From Erwinia sp. HDF1-3R (lineage in GTDB: Bacteria; Pseudomonadota; Gammaproteobacteria; Enterobacterales; Enterobacteriaceae): 64,000 nucleotides of DNA. The notes beneath the pieces are model-generated. The model searched no databases. It was given only the letters and a program-made list of their open reading frames with translations, and had not been told where the DNA came from. Each line of letters opens with the position of its first letter. Position 1 is the first letter of the stretch. Where the stretch lies: NCBI RefSeq assembly GCF_039621855.1, contig NZ_CP155071.1:1488001-1552000 (forward strand), in the 5' to 3' direction. The translations under genes and the position numbers were made by a program. Of this stretch, positions 1 to 9,638 are shown piece by piece.

Positions 1-8
1 TTCATCAT
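1..8 (-). CDS. Start of a gene leaving the window at its left edge
   Basis: On the minus strand an ATG at position 8, followed by a second ATG codon, is preceded by a good ribosome site (GAAGG about 5-8 bases upstream). Only two codons lie inside the window, so the product cannot be named. The gene would be divergent from nothing visible to its right; the nearest gene, the alcohol dehydrogenase, points the same way. Confidence 0.4.
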
Positions 9-180
9 GGTTCCCTTCTGGTGTGATTCATTTGCTGACGGACAGGCACAATCTGCGGGCGAAGCCGGCGTATAACAATGTCAATAATCCTAAGCCGGGC
101 GACCTTAACGTAAAATTTACGCTTCGTTTGCTAAAACCGCCCACTATCCCTGTGCAGCCAAAGGGTTACGCCATCAGTAT

Positions 181-1320
181 TTACACCAGGGTAAATGCCG
201 CCTCGAGCATCTGGCGCTGCTGCTCCACGCTGTAATTCACCAGCGAGTTTTTGCTGCCCGAACGGGCCAGGATCCACTGCATCTCATCCTCCGTCAGCGT
301 CGGTGGCTCCTGCCAGAAGGGCATAATGGCATTGTCCTTCAACCACTGGGCCAGCTGCCGTGCAGGCGGGAGCGTAAATCCGGGGAACAGCGCGTCGCCC
401 AGCGCGCTCATCAGTTCCTGCTGCTGGGTGTTTTCACTCCGTTCCAGTATGGTCAGGAAGGGTAGCAGCAGACGGCCACAGACTTCACCGTGGTGGTAGT
501 CTTTGATCGCGCCCAACTCGCCGGCAATGCCGTGGATAACGCCCAGGCCCGACATGCTGAGACTTAATCCTCCCTGCCATGACGCAAACAGGATCTGCTC
601 ACGCGCGCTGTCGCCCAGCGCATCAGTGCGGTTGAGATGGGGCCAGGCGCTAATAAATGCACGCATGCCGTTCAGCGCCGTCAGGCGGGTAAGCATGTTC
701 CCCTTGTTGGAGAAGTAAGCCTCAAACAGATGGGTAAATGCATCAATGGCGCAGCAGGCAAGCACGTGGTCGGGCGCACCGCGCAGCAGGTCAGCATCGA
801 GGATGGCTATTTGTGGCACAAAATTAGCGTGGCGCAGCGAGGCCTTTACCTTAATCTCCGCCTTATCCGTGACGACGGCATTCTGCGTTACTTCGCTACC
901 GGTTCCCGCCGTGGTAGGAATGGCGATCAGCGGCAGCGTGTCACCGCTCACCGGCGTATCGCCCACCTTCTCCAGATAGCGCAGCGTGTTAAGTGGATGC
1001 TGGCTCAGCGCAGCAAAGGCTTTTGCCGCATCCAGTACGCTTCCTCCGCCTATCGCCACCACGCGCCGGGCATCGCCGCGCCAGCGGCTTACCCAGGCGT
1101 CAATTTCATCCGGAGAGGCCTCATGGCTGACAATTTCATGTCCGATAAGGAGCGGTTCCAGCTCAGATTTCAGTGTCTGCCACGCTGTGCCATTCAGAAA
1201 AGAGCGTCCGCAGAAGAGTAGCGTGGGCATCGGTGCCGCGCGCAGTATCGGCAGCAGCTGCTGCAGGCTGCCACGACCAAAAAAGGTCTGTCGGTTGTTG
1301 ATCATCTGGCTGGCGAACAT
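181..1320 (-). CDS. Iron-containing alcohol dehydrogenase family protein
   Basis: A 379-residue protein of the group III (metal-dependent) alcohol dehydrogenase family, expected to oxidise an alcohol or reduce an aldehyde with NAD(P). Visible are the dinucleotide-binding GGGS loop near residues 91-94, the TTAGTGSE segment near 136-143, and the candidate metal ligands Asp193, His197, His263 and His277. Length is typical. I chose the ATG at 1320 because a GAGGA ribosome site sits 8 bases upstream; the ATG at 1326 is only 2 bases from it. The substrate cannot be told from sequence: this family includes butanol, lactaldehyde, glycerol and phosphonate-related enzymes. No pathway gene is adjacent. 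Confidence 0.85.
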   Translation of the reverse strand: MFASQMINNRQTFFGRGSLQQLLPILRAAPMPTLLFCGRSFLNGTAWQTLKSELEPLLIGHEIVSHEASPDEIDAWVSRWRGDARRVVAIGGGSVLDAAKAFAALSQHPLNTLRYLEKVGDTPVSGDTLPLIAIPTTAGTGSEVTQNAVVTDKAEIKVKASLRHANFVPQIAILDADLLRGAPDHVLACCAIDAFTHLFEAYFSNKGNMLTRLTALNGMRAFISAWPHLNRTDALGDSAREQILFASWQGGLSLSMSGLGVIHGIAGELGAIKDYHHGEVCGRLLLPFLTILERSENTQQQELMSALGDALFPGFTLPPARQLAQWLKDNAIMPFWQEPPTLTEDEMQWILARSGSKNSLVNYSVEQQRQMLEAAFTLV

Positions 1321-1358
1321 GGGCATTATCCTCAGAGGAAGAGTTAAAAGGGTAAAGG

Positions 1359-1757
1359 TCAGAGCGCGCGGGCAGGGCAGGACAAAATTATCATCCTGTC
1401 CTGTGGCGCGCCGATAACGCTAAAGCGGGTGTCGGAAAGCCTCTGCGCCAGCCAGCCCTCTTTGGTTACCGCCGAGGGAATATACTGGCGTGGATCGCTG
1501 CTCTTAAGCGGCCCGCTTTCCAGAGCGAGTTCAGGCTGCGACAGGGTGAGCCTGAACGAGGTGAAGCGATCGGTGACCCTTCCTTCAACGTTGCCTAACG
1601 GCGCACCGGCCAGCGTTTCCATTTTCCCGTGGCAGGCCATGCTGTGGTTATCTGAAGAGCAGCCGCTCAGCAGCATCAGCGTAAGGAGAATCCCCCCGCC
1701 AATGATACGAGCGGGTGAGCATAACTGCATAAGCCTGTTGGTGGCATTCCTGCGCAT
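1359..1757 (-). CDS. Small putative lipoprotein
   Basis: A 132-residue protein with a long hydrophobic signal ending in the lipobox LLSGC (Cys33), so a lipid-anchored envelope protein is likely. After the signal it is polar, with two further cysteines (one near residue 42, one near the C-terminus) that could form a disulfide. The start at 1757 has AGGA 7 bases upstream. It lies 38 bp upstream of the alcohol dehydrogenase gene on the same strand and could be co-transcribed. I do not recognise a family; function unknown. Confidence 0.65.
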   Translation of the reverse strand: MRRNATNRLMQLCSPARIIGGGILLTLMLLSGCSSDNHSMACHGKMETLAGAPLGNVEGRVTDRFTSFRLTLSQPELALESGPLKSSDPRQYIPSAVTKEGWLAQRLSDTRFSVIGAPQDRMIILSCPARAL

Positions 1758-2258
1758 AGCCGGTCCTTTTTTGTAGGTGTAAGTTGATTATAGTCGCTAC
1801 TCCTGTACGGATGAGTCTGAAAAAAACCGCTTATAAATCATGGTTAAACACACCTTATATATTAACTTTCACACCCTTTTTACCATTTTGTGGCTTTTAG
1901 TAAATCAAATGGGCGAAAATCATAACAACGATTCGCAAAGTCATTATTGAGTGCTACACTTTTGCCGCCTTTAATACCCCCGTCTCTTATTCGGTGGCCT
2001 GATATGCACGCCGCTGCCCCACACTTTGGTGGCCTGAAATGCGTACCGCATGGCCCACTGGACAGGCGCTTTTTTGCTCTTTTTTTATCAGCAAAGCGGG
2101 GCAGGCGGGCAAGTTTTCAAACTGCTTGTATACTTTCGCTGCAATGATGCGCACGGGCTTTTCGCGCTGGCGACCGGGCAGGAGAAGGATTTCTGCTGCC
2201 GGGCTTCAGGCTGAAATGGCTAAATGACGGATGACTCTTTAGATATTGAATCGACCCA
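1758..2258. other. Intergenic region upstream of pqqU
   Basis: About 500 bp between the divergent lipoprotein gene and pqqU. It presumably holds both promoters, and the stretch near 1820-1920 is AT-rich. A 15-base sequence occurs twice with one mismatch (GGTGGCCTGATATGC at 1993-2007 and GGTGGCCTGAAATGC at 2028-2042, period 35 bp), which might be an operator pair. I see no credible gene here. Confidence 0.5.
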
Positions 2259-4406
2259 GTGAAAAACAAAACCTCTGCTTTTCTGCTAACGCCGCTACTC
2301 TGCCTGCCCGCTTTTGCAGCCAGCTCTGCGCCGAACTCATCCGCTCAGGCATCGGCTGCGGCGGAGGGATCCCTTATCGTCATTCGTCAGCGCAGTGGGG
2401 TATCCGAACTGGATACGCCGGCTGCGGTCAGCGTGTTGAACGGCCAGGATCTGCGTAGCAATAATGCTCAGGTCAACCTTTCCGAAGGTCTGGGGAGCGT
2501 ACCCGGTCTGCAAATCCAGAATCGCCAGAATTATGCGCAGGATTTACAGCTGTCGATACGTGGCTTTGGTAGCCGCTCCATGTATGGCGTGCGGGGCGTG
2601 CGGGTTTACGTCGATGGTATTCCAGCCACGATGCCCGATGGGCAGGGGCAAACCTCGAATATTGATATCAATTCAATTGAGCGTGTAGAAGTGCTGCGAG
2701 GCCCCTGGTCAGCGCTCTATGGCAACGCTTCCGGAGGCGTGGTCAACATCGATACCGAAACCGGCAGCCAGCCAGCCACCCTTACCGCCGGGACATACTT
2801 TGGCAGCTACGGCAGCTGGCGAAACAGCGTCAAAGCCAGCGGCGCAACGGGGGATGGCACGCACGTCGGCGATGTGAACTACACCCTTTCAGCTTCGCGC
2901 TTTACTACTCACGGCTATCGCGATCATAGCGGAACGCAAAAAAGTCTCGGTAACGGTAAATTTGGCGTGCGCCTGGATGAAGCCAGCACGCTGACGCTGA
3001 TGTTTAACACCGTCTCCGTGGATGCCAACGACCCCGGTGGACTGACGAAAGCGGAATGGCAAAATAATCCCCGTCAGTCTCCTCGCGGCGATAGTTTTAA
3101 TACGCGCAAAAGTCTCGATCAGACCCAGGTGGGCCTGCGCTACCAGCGTGAACTGACGGATAATGACCAGTTAACCCTGACCACCTGGCACGGTGAGCGG
3201 CACACCACCCAGTATCAATCTATCCCGCTGGCACCTCAGCTAAAGCCCGCCTATCCCGGCGGCGTGATTGTGCTTGAGCGGAAATATTCCGGCATTGATA
3301 CCCGTATCAGGCATGACGACCAGATAGGTACCGTGCCGTTCTCGCTTACTGGCGGTCTGGACTATGAAACCATGACCGAACGCCGCCAGGGTTTTGAAAA
3401 CTATCAGCTTGTTAACGGCGTGCCGGCGTTTGGCGAGAAGGGCCGCCAGCGGCGCAATGAAAGGAACCAGATGTGGAATCTGGACCCCTATCTGCAAACG
3501 CACTGGGCGCTAACGCAGAAGTGGGCACTGGACGCGGGCGTGCGCTACAGTACGGTGAGCTTTGACTCACAAGATTATTACGTGACCACCGGGAACGGCG
3601 ATGACAGCGGCAGCAAACGCTACCATAAATTGTTGCCGATGGGATCGCTGAACTATGCGCTGACAGACGCATGGAACCTCTACTTCTCCGCCGGACGCGG
3701 CTTTGAAACGCCCACCATTAATGAGCTCTCCTACCGCTCCGTTGATGGCAGTCAAACCGGGCTTAATCTGGGACTAAAACCTGCGACCAGCGACACGTTC
3801 GAGCTGGGAAGCAAAACCCGCCTCGGCTATGGACTCCTGACCGCCGCGATTTTCCAGACCAACACCGACAATGAGCTGGTGGTGGCGGACAGCAGCAACG
3901 GGCGATCGGTCTATAAAAACGCCGGTAAAACACGTCGACGGGGTATTGAAACCTCGTTTGATCAGCAGTTCGCTGAAAACTGGCAGATGAAAGCGGCCTG
4001 GACGTATCTTGATGCCACCTACCGCAATGAGTCCTGCGACGACAGTGGTAACTGCACACCCTCTGGTAATCGCCTGCCGGGTATTGCGCGTAATATGGGA
4101 TACGCCTCGCTGGCCTGGGCACCGGAGCAGGGCTGGCACGCGGGCGCGGATATCCGCTATCTCAGCAGCATTCAGGCCGATGATGAAAATGATGCTAAGG
4201 CGCCCTCCTGGACGGTGGTCAGCCTGAATACCGGCTATCGCTTCAACTGGGACAAGTGGTCGCTCGATCTGTTCAGCCGCGTCGATAACCTCTTCGACAG
4301 GGCGTACGTGGGCTCGGTTATTGTCAATGAGGGCAATGGCCGCTTTTACGAACCCGCACCGGGCCGAAATTATGGTGGAGGAGCAACCCTCACCTATGCT
4401 TTTTAA
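2259..4406 (+). CDS. pqqU: TonB-dependent outer-membrane receptor for PQQ (YncD/PqqU type)
   Basis: A 715-residue TonB-dependent receptor: signal peptide (about residues 1-20, ending AFA), plug domain with the TPAAVSVLNGQDLRS segment and the GPWSALYGNASGGVVNI plug signature, then a long beta-barrel ending in the C-terminal aromatic Phe expected for BAM recognition. Overall resemblance is to E. coli YncD, now known as PqqU, which imports pyrroloquinoline quinone. The neighbour immediately downstream (149 bp) is gcd, whose product needs PQQ, which supports the assignment. The only in-frame start after the preceding stop is a GTG with a poor ribosome site, suggesting weak translation. Confidence 0.85.
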   Translation: MKNKTSAFLLTPLLCLPAFAASSAPNSSAQASAAAEGSLIVIRQRSGVSELDTPAAVSVLNGQDLRSNNAQVNLSEGLGSVPGLQIQNRQNYAQDLQLSIRGFGSRSMYGVRGVRVYVDGIPATMPDGQGQTSNIDINSIERVEVLRGPWSALYGNASGGVVNIDTETGSQPATLTAGTYFGSYGSWRNSVKASGATGDGTHVGDVNYTLSASRFTTHGYRDHSGTQKSLGNGKFGVRLDEASTLTLMFNTVSVDANDPGGLTKAEWQNNPRQSPRGDSFNTRKSLDQTQVGLRYQRELTDNDQLTLTTWHGERHTTQYQSIPLAPQLKPAYPGGVIVLERKYSGIDTRIRHDDQIGTVPFSLTGGLDYETMTERRQGFENYQLVNGVPAFGEKGRQRRNERNQMWNLDPYLQTHWALTQKWALDAGVRYSTVSFDSQDYYVTTGNGDDSGSKRYHKLLPMGSLNYALTDAWNLYFSAGRGFETPTINELSYRSVDGSQTGLNLGLKPATSDTFELGSKTRLGYGLLTAAIFQTNTDNELVVADSSNGRSVYKNAGKTRRRGIETSFDQQFAENWQMKAAWTYLDATYRNESCDDSGNCTPSGNRLPGIARNMGYASLAWAPEQGWHAGADIRYLSSIQADDENDAKAPSWTVVSLNTGYRFNWDKWSLDLFSRVDNLFDRAYVGSVIVNEGNGRFYEPAPGRNYGGGATLTYAF

Positions 4407-4555
4407 TCAGATATCCACAACAGTCTGCCACTCTGGCGTAGGCCAGCGGGCAGGGTAAAAACACCGGCATGGATAAGCAGTAAGAAACCGGGTGTTTTAA
4501 GCGGTTAAGATCCCGATCTAAATCGAAGACGTTAAATATTGGTAAGGTTCATACT

Positions 4556-6949
4556 ATGCAAACTAAAGCACCGTTATCACGGAACCTCGTGATCCTCACG
4601 GCTGTGTTTGCCGCCCTCAGCGGGTTATACCTGCTGATTGGCGGTATCTGGCTGGCTAAGCTGGGTGGTTCAGTCTATTACATCATCGCTGGTGTGGTAG
4701 AACTGGCTGTCGCCTGGCTGCTGTTCCGTCGCCGCTCATCAGCACTGTTGCTGTATGCGGTGTTCCTGCTCGCGACCCTTGTCTGGTCGCTCTGGGAAGT
4801 CGGGACTGACTTCTGGGCCCTGACGCCACGTCTGGACGTCACCTTCTTCCTCGGCCTGTGGATGGTTCTGCCATTCATTTACCGCGGCCTGAGCACGGGG
4901 CGGTTTGCACGCGGTGCGCTGGGCGTGGTGCTGTTGGTCACGGTGATTGCCCTGGGCTGGTCGGTCTTTAACGACCCGCAGGAAATTAACGGTTCGCTTA
5001 GCCCGGCACAGGCGGCGAACGTGGAGAAATCCGCTGACGGCGTTGCAGCCGGTGACTGGCCAGCCTATGGCCGTACCCAGGCGGGAACGCGCTACTCACC
5101 GTTAACGCAGATTAACGATAAGAACGTGGGTCAGCTCAAAGAAGCCTGGACTTTCCGTACCGGTGATATGAAGCGCCCAACCGATCCGGGTGAGCTGACG
5201 GATGAAGTGACGCCAATCAAAATTGGTGATTCGCTCTATCTCTGTACCCCGCACCAGATCCTGTTTGCACTGGATGCGGCTACCGGTAAAGAGAAATGGA
5301 AATTTGATCCACAGCTGAAAACCGATCCCTCTTTCCAGCACGTGACCTGCCGTGGTGTCTCTTATCATGAGACGCCTGACGCTGCTGCAACGCCTGCGGG
5401 CGGTAAGCCTGCTCTGTGCTCACGCCGCATTATCCTGCCGGTGAACGATGGACATCTGTATGCGCTGGATGCTGAAACCGGTGCGCTCTGCCCGGGCTTC
5501 GGCGACAACGGTAAACTGAACCTGCAGCAGAATATGCCTTTTGCACGCGCAGGGGCCTATGAGCCGACTTCACCTCCCGTCATTACCGATAAAACTATCG
5601 TTATTGCCGGTGCGGTAACCGATAACTACTCGACCAAAGAGCCATCCGGGGTCATCCGTGGTTTTGATGTGAACAGCGGTAAGCTGCTGTGGGCATTTGA
5701 TACCGGCGCGAAAGACCCTAACATCCTGCCGCAGGGCGAGCAGAACTACGTTGCCAACTCGCCTAACTCCTGGGCACCTGCCGCCTATGACGCGAAGCTG
5801 GATCTGGTGTATCTGCCTATCGGCGTTGCTACGCCAGATATCTGGGGCGGCAACCGTACGCCAGAAATGGAACGCTTTGCCAGCGGCCTGCTGGCACTGA
5901 ATGCCACCACCGGCAAACTAGCCTGGTTCTACCAGACCGTTCACCACGATCTGTGGGATATGGATGTACCGGCACAGCCAACTCTGGCCGATATCAATGA
6001 CAAAGACGGCAATAAAGTCCCAGTCGTTTATGTTCCGGCCAAAACCGGTAATATCTTCGTGCTGGATCGCCGTAACGGTAAGCTGGTTGTGCCTGCACCA
6101 GAAACGCCGGTTCCACAGGGTGCCGCAAAAGGTGACCATGTTTCCCCAACTCAGCCTTATTCAGAGCTGACCTACCGTCCGAAGAAAAACCTGACCGGTG
6201 CGGATATGTGGGGGGCAACAATTTATGACCAGCTGATCTGCCGCGTGATGTTCCACCAGCTGCGTTATGACGGCCCGTTCACTCCGCCATCCGAGCAGGG
6301 CACCCTGGTATTCCCGGGTAACCTGGGCATGTTTGAATGGGGCGGTATTTCTGTTGATACCGACCGTCAGATCGCCGTGACTAACCCAATGGCGCTGCCG
6401 TTTGTTTCCCGTCTGATCCCGCGTGGGCCAAATAACCCACTGTGGCCAGGCGAGAAAGATAAAGGCGGTAGCGGCACTGAAACGGGCGTACAGCCTCAGT
6501 ACGGCGTACCGTTTGGCGTGACGCTGAATCCGTTCCTGTCACCGCTTGGCTTCCCCTGCAAGCAGCCGGCATGGGGCTATATCTCCGCCGTTGATCTGAA
6601 AACAAATGATATCGTGTGGAAAAAACGCATCGGTACCGTGCGTGACAGCTCGCCGGTTCCTCTGCCGTTCAAGATGGGTATGCCAATGTTGGGTGCGCCA
6701 ATCTCGACTGCCGGTAACGTGATGTTTATCGGGGCAACGGCAGATAACTACCTGCGTGCGTTTAACGTCACCAACGGTAAGCCGCTGTGGGAAGCTCGCC
6801 TGCCAGCGGGCGGTCAGGCCACGCCAATGACTTATGAAGTGAATGGCAAACAGTATGTGCTGATCGCTGCCGGTGGCCATGGCTCATTCGGCACTAAGCT
6901 GGGCGACTATATTGTGGCCTATGCACTGCCGGACGACGCTAAGAAGTAA
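4556..6949 (+). CDS. gcd: Membrane-bound PQQ-dependent glucose dehydrogenase
   Basis: A 797-residue quinoprotein that oxidises glucose to gluconolactone in the periplasm and passes electrons to ubiquinone. The N-terminal ~150 residues contain five hydrophobic helices, followed by the eight-bladed PQQ propeller. The sequence matches E. coli Gcd along its whole length, including WPAYGR, YQTVHHDLWDMD and the TGNIFVLDRRNG segment that contributes the active-site region. It sits directly downstream of the PQQ receptor gene. A strong palindromic terminator follows. In plant-associated enterobacteria this activity underlies gluconate production and phosphate solubilisation; that role here is inference. 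Confidence 0.97.
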   Translation: MQTKAPLSRNLVILTAVFAALSGLYLLIGGIWLAKLGGSVYYIIAGVVELAVAWLLFRRRSSALLLYAVFLLATLVWSLWEVGTDFWALTPRLDVTFFLGLWMVLPFIYRGLSTGRFARGALGVVLLVTVIALGWSVFNDPQEINGSLSPAQAANVEKSADGVAAGDWPAYGRTQAGTRYSPLTQINDKNVGQLKEAWTFRTGDMKRPTDPGELTDEVTPIKIGDSLYLCTPHQILFALDAATGKEKWKFDPQLKTDPSFQHVTCRGVSYHETPDAAATPAGGKPALCSRRIILPVNDGHLYALDAETGALCPGFGDNGKLNLQQNMPFARAGAYEPTSPPVITDKTIVIAGAVTDNYSTKEPSGVIRGFDVNSGKLLWAFDTGAKDPNILPQGEQNYVANSPNSWAPAAYDAKLDLVYLPIGVATPDIWGGNRTPEMERFASGLLALNATTGKLAWFYQTVHHDLWDMDVPAQPTLADINDKDGNKVPVVYVPAKTGNIFVLDRRNGKLVVPAPETPVPQGAAKGDHVSPTQPYSELTYRPKKNLTGADMWGATIYDQLICRVMFHQLRYDGPFTPPSEQGTLVFPGNLGMFEWGGISVDTDRQIAVTNPMALPFVSRLIPRGPNNPLWPGEKDKGGSGTETGVQPQYGVPFGVTLNPFLSPLGFPCKQPAWGYISAVDLKTNDIVWKKRIGTVRDSSPVPLPFKMGMPMLGAPISTAGNVMFIGATADNYLRAFNVTNGKPLWEARLPAGGQATPMTYEVNGKQYVLIAAGGHGSFGTKLGDYIVAYALPDDAKK

Positions 6950-6984
6950 CGCCTGGCGCCGGCTCCTGCCCGGCGTCAAACGAT

Positions 6985-7016
6985 AAAAAAAGGGCAGCCC
7001 ATGGGCTGCCCTTTTT
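6985..7016. terminator. Bidirectional rho-independent terminator
   Basis: Perfect hairpin GGGCAGCCCATGGGCTGCCC flanked by an A run on the left and a T run on the right. It can end gcd (plus strand) and the convergent kinase gene (minus strand, stop at 7023). Confidence 0.9.
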
Positions 7017-7022
7017 GTTTTT

Positions 7023-7553
7023 TTATCCGGTATTAAGACCCCATTCCATATACAGCCGCTCGATCTCTTTGACCGATCCTGCCCGTACCCTGGGTAATCT
7101 CAACTGTTCAAACAGGGCGGCATTACGTTTCCGTCCCCCGGGGGTGACAAAGAGAATGTGGTGGAGCATTTCCCAGCTCAACCGATCCTGCCCATCCATT
7201 CCGCCATAGCGCCCGGGCTGCCATAACGTTCTTCGGATATAGCGCAGCAGGCTGGAAGGCGTTGAAATATCGAGCAGAATCACGCCGGTTGCCCGCCCAA
7301 GGCGCTGTGGAAGACAGCGTGAATAATTTCCTTCCATTATCCAACTTTCTTGTGCAATGGCTTTCTCATGAAGGGCCAGGAATTCGTCAGCAGGGCGGGG
7401 ATACCAGCTGGACTGTGGGTAGTGGTGATAAAGCCGGTCGAGATGAATAATCGGTAGTTCGCACTTTCGGGCGATGGCCGTTGCAAGTGTGGATTTCCCG
7501 CTATTTGAAGGACCGAGAATGCAAATCCGCGGGCCTAATGCGTTCAGATTCAT
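7023..7553 (-). CDS. P-loop nucleotide kinase-like protein
   Basis: A 176-residue protein with a Walker A motif GPSNSGKS (residues 14-21) and a following LDRLYHHYPQ segment. It resembles the adenylate-kinase-like/topology-modulation (FlaR-type) ATPases, which are small P-loop proteins of poorly defined substrate. I chose the ATG at 7553, which puts the P-loop close to the N-terminus as in this family; the longer reading frame to 7742 adds an unlikely leader and has no good ribosome site. It converges on gcd and shares its terminator. Confidence 0.75.
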   Translation of the reverse strand: MNLNALGPRICILGPSNSGKSTLATAIARKCELPIIHLDRLYHHYPQSSWYPRPADEFLALHEKAIAQESWIMEGNYSRCLPQRLGRATGVILLDISTPSSLLRYIRRTLWQPGRYGGMDGQDRLSWEMLHHILFVTPGGRKRNAALFEQLRLPRVRAGSVKEIERLYMEWGLNTG

Positions 7554-7762
7554 ATTCTTCCCGGAAGAGAGAGTGCAGCGGGCCACTATAGCCTGGCGAT
7601 CAGCCGCCCGGGAATCGGGCACTACTGTCCATGGAACCGTTGGTGGACAAAATGTGATCTGGATCGCACAAATGGTTAAGATGCTAATAGTTAGCAGGCT
7701 TATTATAAGTGCATCCAAGGCGAGCTGCCTTGTCCCAAACATCTTAAAGAAGGAATTTGACC

Positions 7763-7984
7763 ATGAAAACCATCAAAACACTGAGTATTGCCGCCGTTGC
7801 CGCGCTCTCTATGATCTCTTTCGGTAGCTTTGCTGCCCAGAGCATTTCGGCTCACGGCAGTACGCTGGACAGCGCTCAGGCGCACATCGCCGCCCAGGCT
7901 AAAGCGGCCGGTGCCTCCAGCTATAAAATCACCAGCGCCCGTGCCGAAGATGGCGTCTATATGACCGCCGAAATCTATAAATAA
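7763..7984 (+). CDS. Small periplasmic YhcN/BhsA-type (DUF1471) protein
   Basis: A 73-residue protein with a clear signal peptide (cleavage near SFA-AQ, residues 22-25) and a mature domain of about 50 residues ending in YMTAEIYK, typical of the DUF1471 family (BhsA, McbA, YhcN). These periplasmic peptides are often induced by stress and affect biofilm or outer-membrane permeability. The ATG at 7763 has an AGGA ribosome site; an upstream in-frame TTG is less likely. It is monocistronic, followed by a strong terminator. Confidence 0.85.
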   Translation: MKTIKTLSIAAVAALSMISFGSFAAQSISAHGSTLDSAQAHIAAQAKAAGASSYKITSARAEDGVYMTAEIYK

Positions 7985-8013
7985 ACCCGGGACGTACCGT
8001 AGCAAATCAGAAC

Positions 8014-8038
8014 AGGCTGCCATCAGGCAGCCTTTTTT
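8014..8038 (+). terminator. Rho-independent terminator of the DUF1471 gene
   Basis: AGGCTGCC-ATCA-GGCAGCCT hairpin followed by six T, 30 bp after the stop codon. Confidence 0.9.
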
Positions 8039-8494
8039 ATTGGGTCCTTGTCCCGGGCAGGGCAAAGCGCCGCGCTGAGCGCGCCTGAGTCGTTTCGGAC
8101 ACTGTCATAAATATGAAACTTTGCTTAAGTTTCAATCTTCCCCCCCCATTTTCCAGTCCCACCCCCTCGCAAACATCCTCTAAGAGTAAACCGATTCTAA
8201 ATCATCTTTAGATAATTTCCGGTTCGACCGCATTTATCGGGAGTTCTTAATTTTCAACTAAGAATTGTTGTTTATCGTTCATTAAGCATTGAAATTTGGC
8301 CTTTTTGCTCATGCGATAATGCCGCCGCTGAAAAGTTAGCCATTTATGACCTGCGCGGAGAAAGAGAGTCACCGATGAGAAAATTCACAGCAAATTATAT
8401 GTGATGGCTAAATTTCAACGCATAACAGTTGCCAGTGGACTGGAAATAGCACACTCTGCTAAAGTTTATTTTGGTTACAATTAAGGAAATTTTA
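8039..8494. other. Regulatory region upstream of arnB
   Basis: About 450 bp without a gene, AT-rich from 8100 on. It holds a candidate PmrA box (listed separately). I see no other gene in it; short reading frames here lack ribosome sites. Confidence 0.5.
8246..8262 (+). promoter_or_regulatory. Candidate PmrA (BasR) box for the arn operon
   Basis: CTTAAT-TTTCA-ACTAAG matches the two-half-site PmrA consensus YTTAAK-N5-YTTAAK at 10 of 12 positions. It lies about 230 bp upstream of arnB. In enterobacteria arn is activated by PmrA and/or PhoP, so a site is expected; this one is only a candidate. Confidence 0.35.
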
Positions 8495-9637
8495 ATGATG
8501 TCGGATTTTCTTCCTTTTTCGCGCCCCGCAATGGGGGAAGCTGAGCTGGCAGCGGTCAGGGACGTGATGAATTCCGGCTGGATCACTACCGGGCCTAAAA
8601 ATCAGCTGCTCGAAGAGGCTTTTTGCCAGTTAACGGGTAACCAGCATGCGATTGCCGTTAGTTCGGCAACGGCAGGCATGCATGTGACGCTGATGGCGCT
8701 GGGCATCGGTCCCGGGGACGAAGTTATCACCCCTTCACTGACCTGGGTTTCCACCCTGAATATGATTGCGCTACTGGGCGCAGAGCCGGTCATGATTGAT
8801 GTCGATCGTGACACGCTGATGGTGACCCCTGAGCTTATTGAAGCCGCGATTACGCCGCGTACTAAAGCCATTGTGCCCGTACACTATGCAGGCGCTCCGG
8901 CGGATATTGATGCCATTCACGCATTGGGTAAGCGCTACGGCATTCCGGTCATTGACGACGCCGCGCATGCGGCCGGAACCGGATACAAAGGCCGCCACGT
9001 GGGGGCAACCGGCACGGCTATTTTCTCCTTCCACGCCATTAAAAACATGAGCTGTGCGGAAGGCGGCCTGGTGGTAACCGATGATGAAACCTTGGCGAGC
9101 CGTATCCGCAGCCTGAAGTTCCACGGTCTGGGTGTCGATGCCTTTGATCGTCAGACCCACGGCCGCGCGCCCCAGGCTGAAGTTATTGCGCCCGGCTATA
9201 AATATAATCTGCCCGACATCAGCGCCGCTATTGCGCTGGTGCAGCTGGATAAACTTCCCGAACTGAACGCCCGGCGTGCGGAGATTGCCGCCCGCTACCT
9301 GAAGGAGCTGGCGGATACGCCGTTTTTACCGCTGTCCGTGCCGGAGTGGGCCCATCAGCACGCCTGGCACCTGTTTATTATCCGCGTTGATCCTGAGCGC
9401 TGCGGGCTGTCCCGTGACGAACTGATGCAGGCCCTGAAGGATCGTAATATTGGCAGCGGCCTGCATTTCCGTGCGGCGCACACGCAGAAATATTACCGTG
9501 AACGCTTTCCCGATTTAACCCTGCCTGAAACCGAATGGAACTCCGATCGCATCTGTTCGATACCGCTGTTTCCAGGTATGACCGACGGCGATGTCAGCCG
9601 CGTCATTACCGCCCTGCGCGATATTGCCGAGAGATAA
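8495..9637 (+). CDS. arnB: UDP-4-amino-4-deoxy-L-arabinose aminotransferase
   Basis: A PLP-dependent DegT/DnrJ/EryC1-family enzyme that converts UDP-4-ketopentose to UDP-4-amino-4-deoxy-L-arabinose with glutamate as donor. Visible are the VIDDAAHA segment and the [14 protein letters not shown] motif carrying the Schiff-base lysine (about Lys183). It is the first gene of arnBCADTEF. The ATG at 8495 is 8 bases from AAGGA; a second ATG follows directly at 8498, and the upstream TTG at 8471 lacks a ribosome site. Confidence 0.97.
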   Translation: MMSDFLPFSRPAMGEAELAAVRDVMNSGWITTGPKNQLLEEAFCQLTGNQHAIAVSSATAGMHVTLMALGIGPGDEVITPSLTWVSTLNMIALLGAEPVMIDVDRDTLMVTPELIEAAITPRTKAIVPVHYAGAPADIDAIHALGKRYGIPVIDDAAHAAGTGYKGRHVGATGTAIFSFHAIKNMSCAEGGLVVTDDETLASRIRSLKFHGLGVDAFDRQTHGRAPQAEVIAPGYKYNLPDISAAIALVQLDKLPELNARRAEIAARYLKELADTPFLPLSVPEWAHQHAWHLFIIRVDPERCGLSRDELMQALKDRNIGSGLHFRAAHTQKYYRERFPDLTLPETEWNSDRICSIPLFPGMTDGDVSRVITALRDIAER

Positions 9638-9638
9638 C

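Noticed and set aside
637-1221. Plus-strand 194-codon reading frame
   Set aside because: It lies opposite the well-supported alcohol dehydrogenase gene and is a shadow frame.
8463-8479. Possible PhoP box (AGTTTA-TTTTG-GTTACA) before arnB
   Set aside because: Poor match in the second half, and it lies only about 15 bp from the start codon, too close for an activator site.
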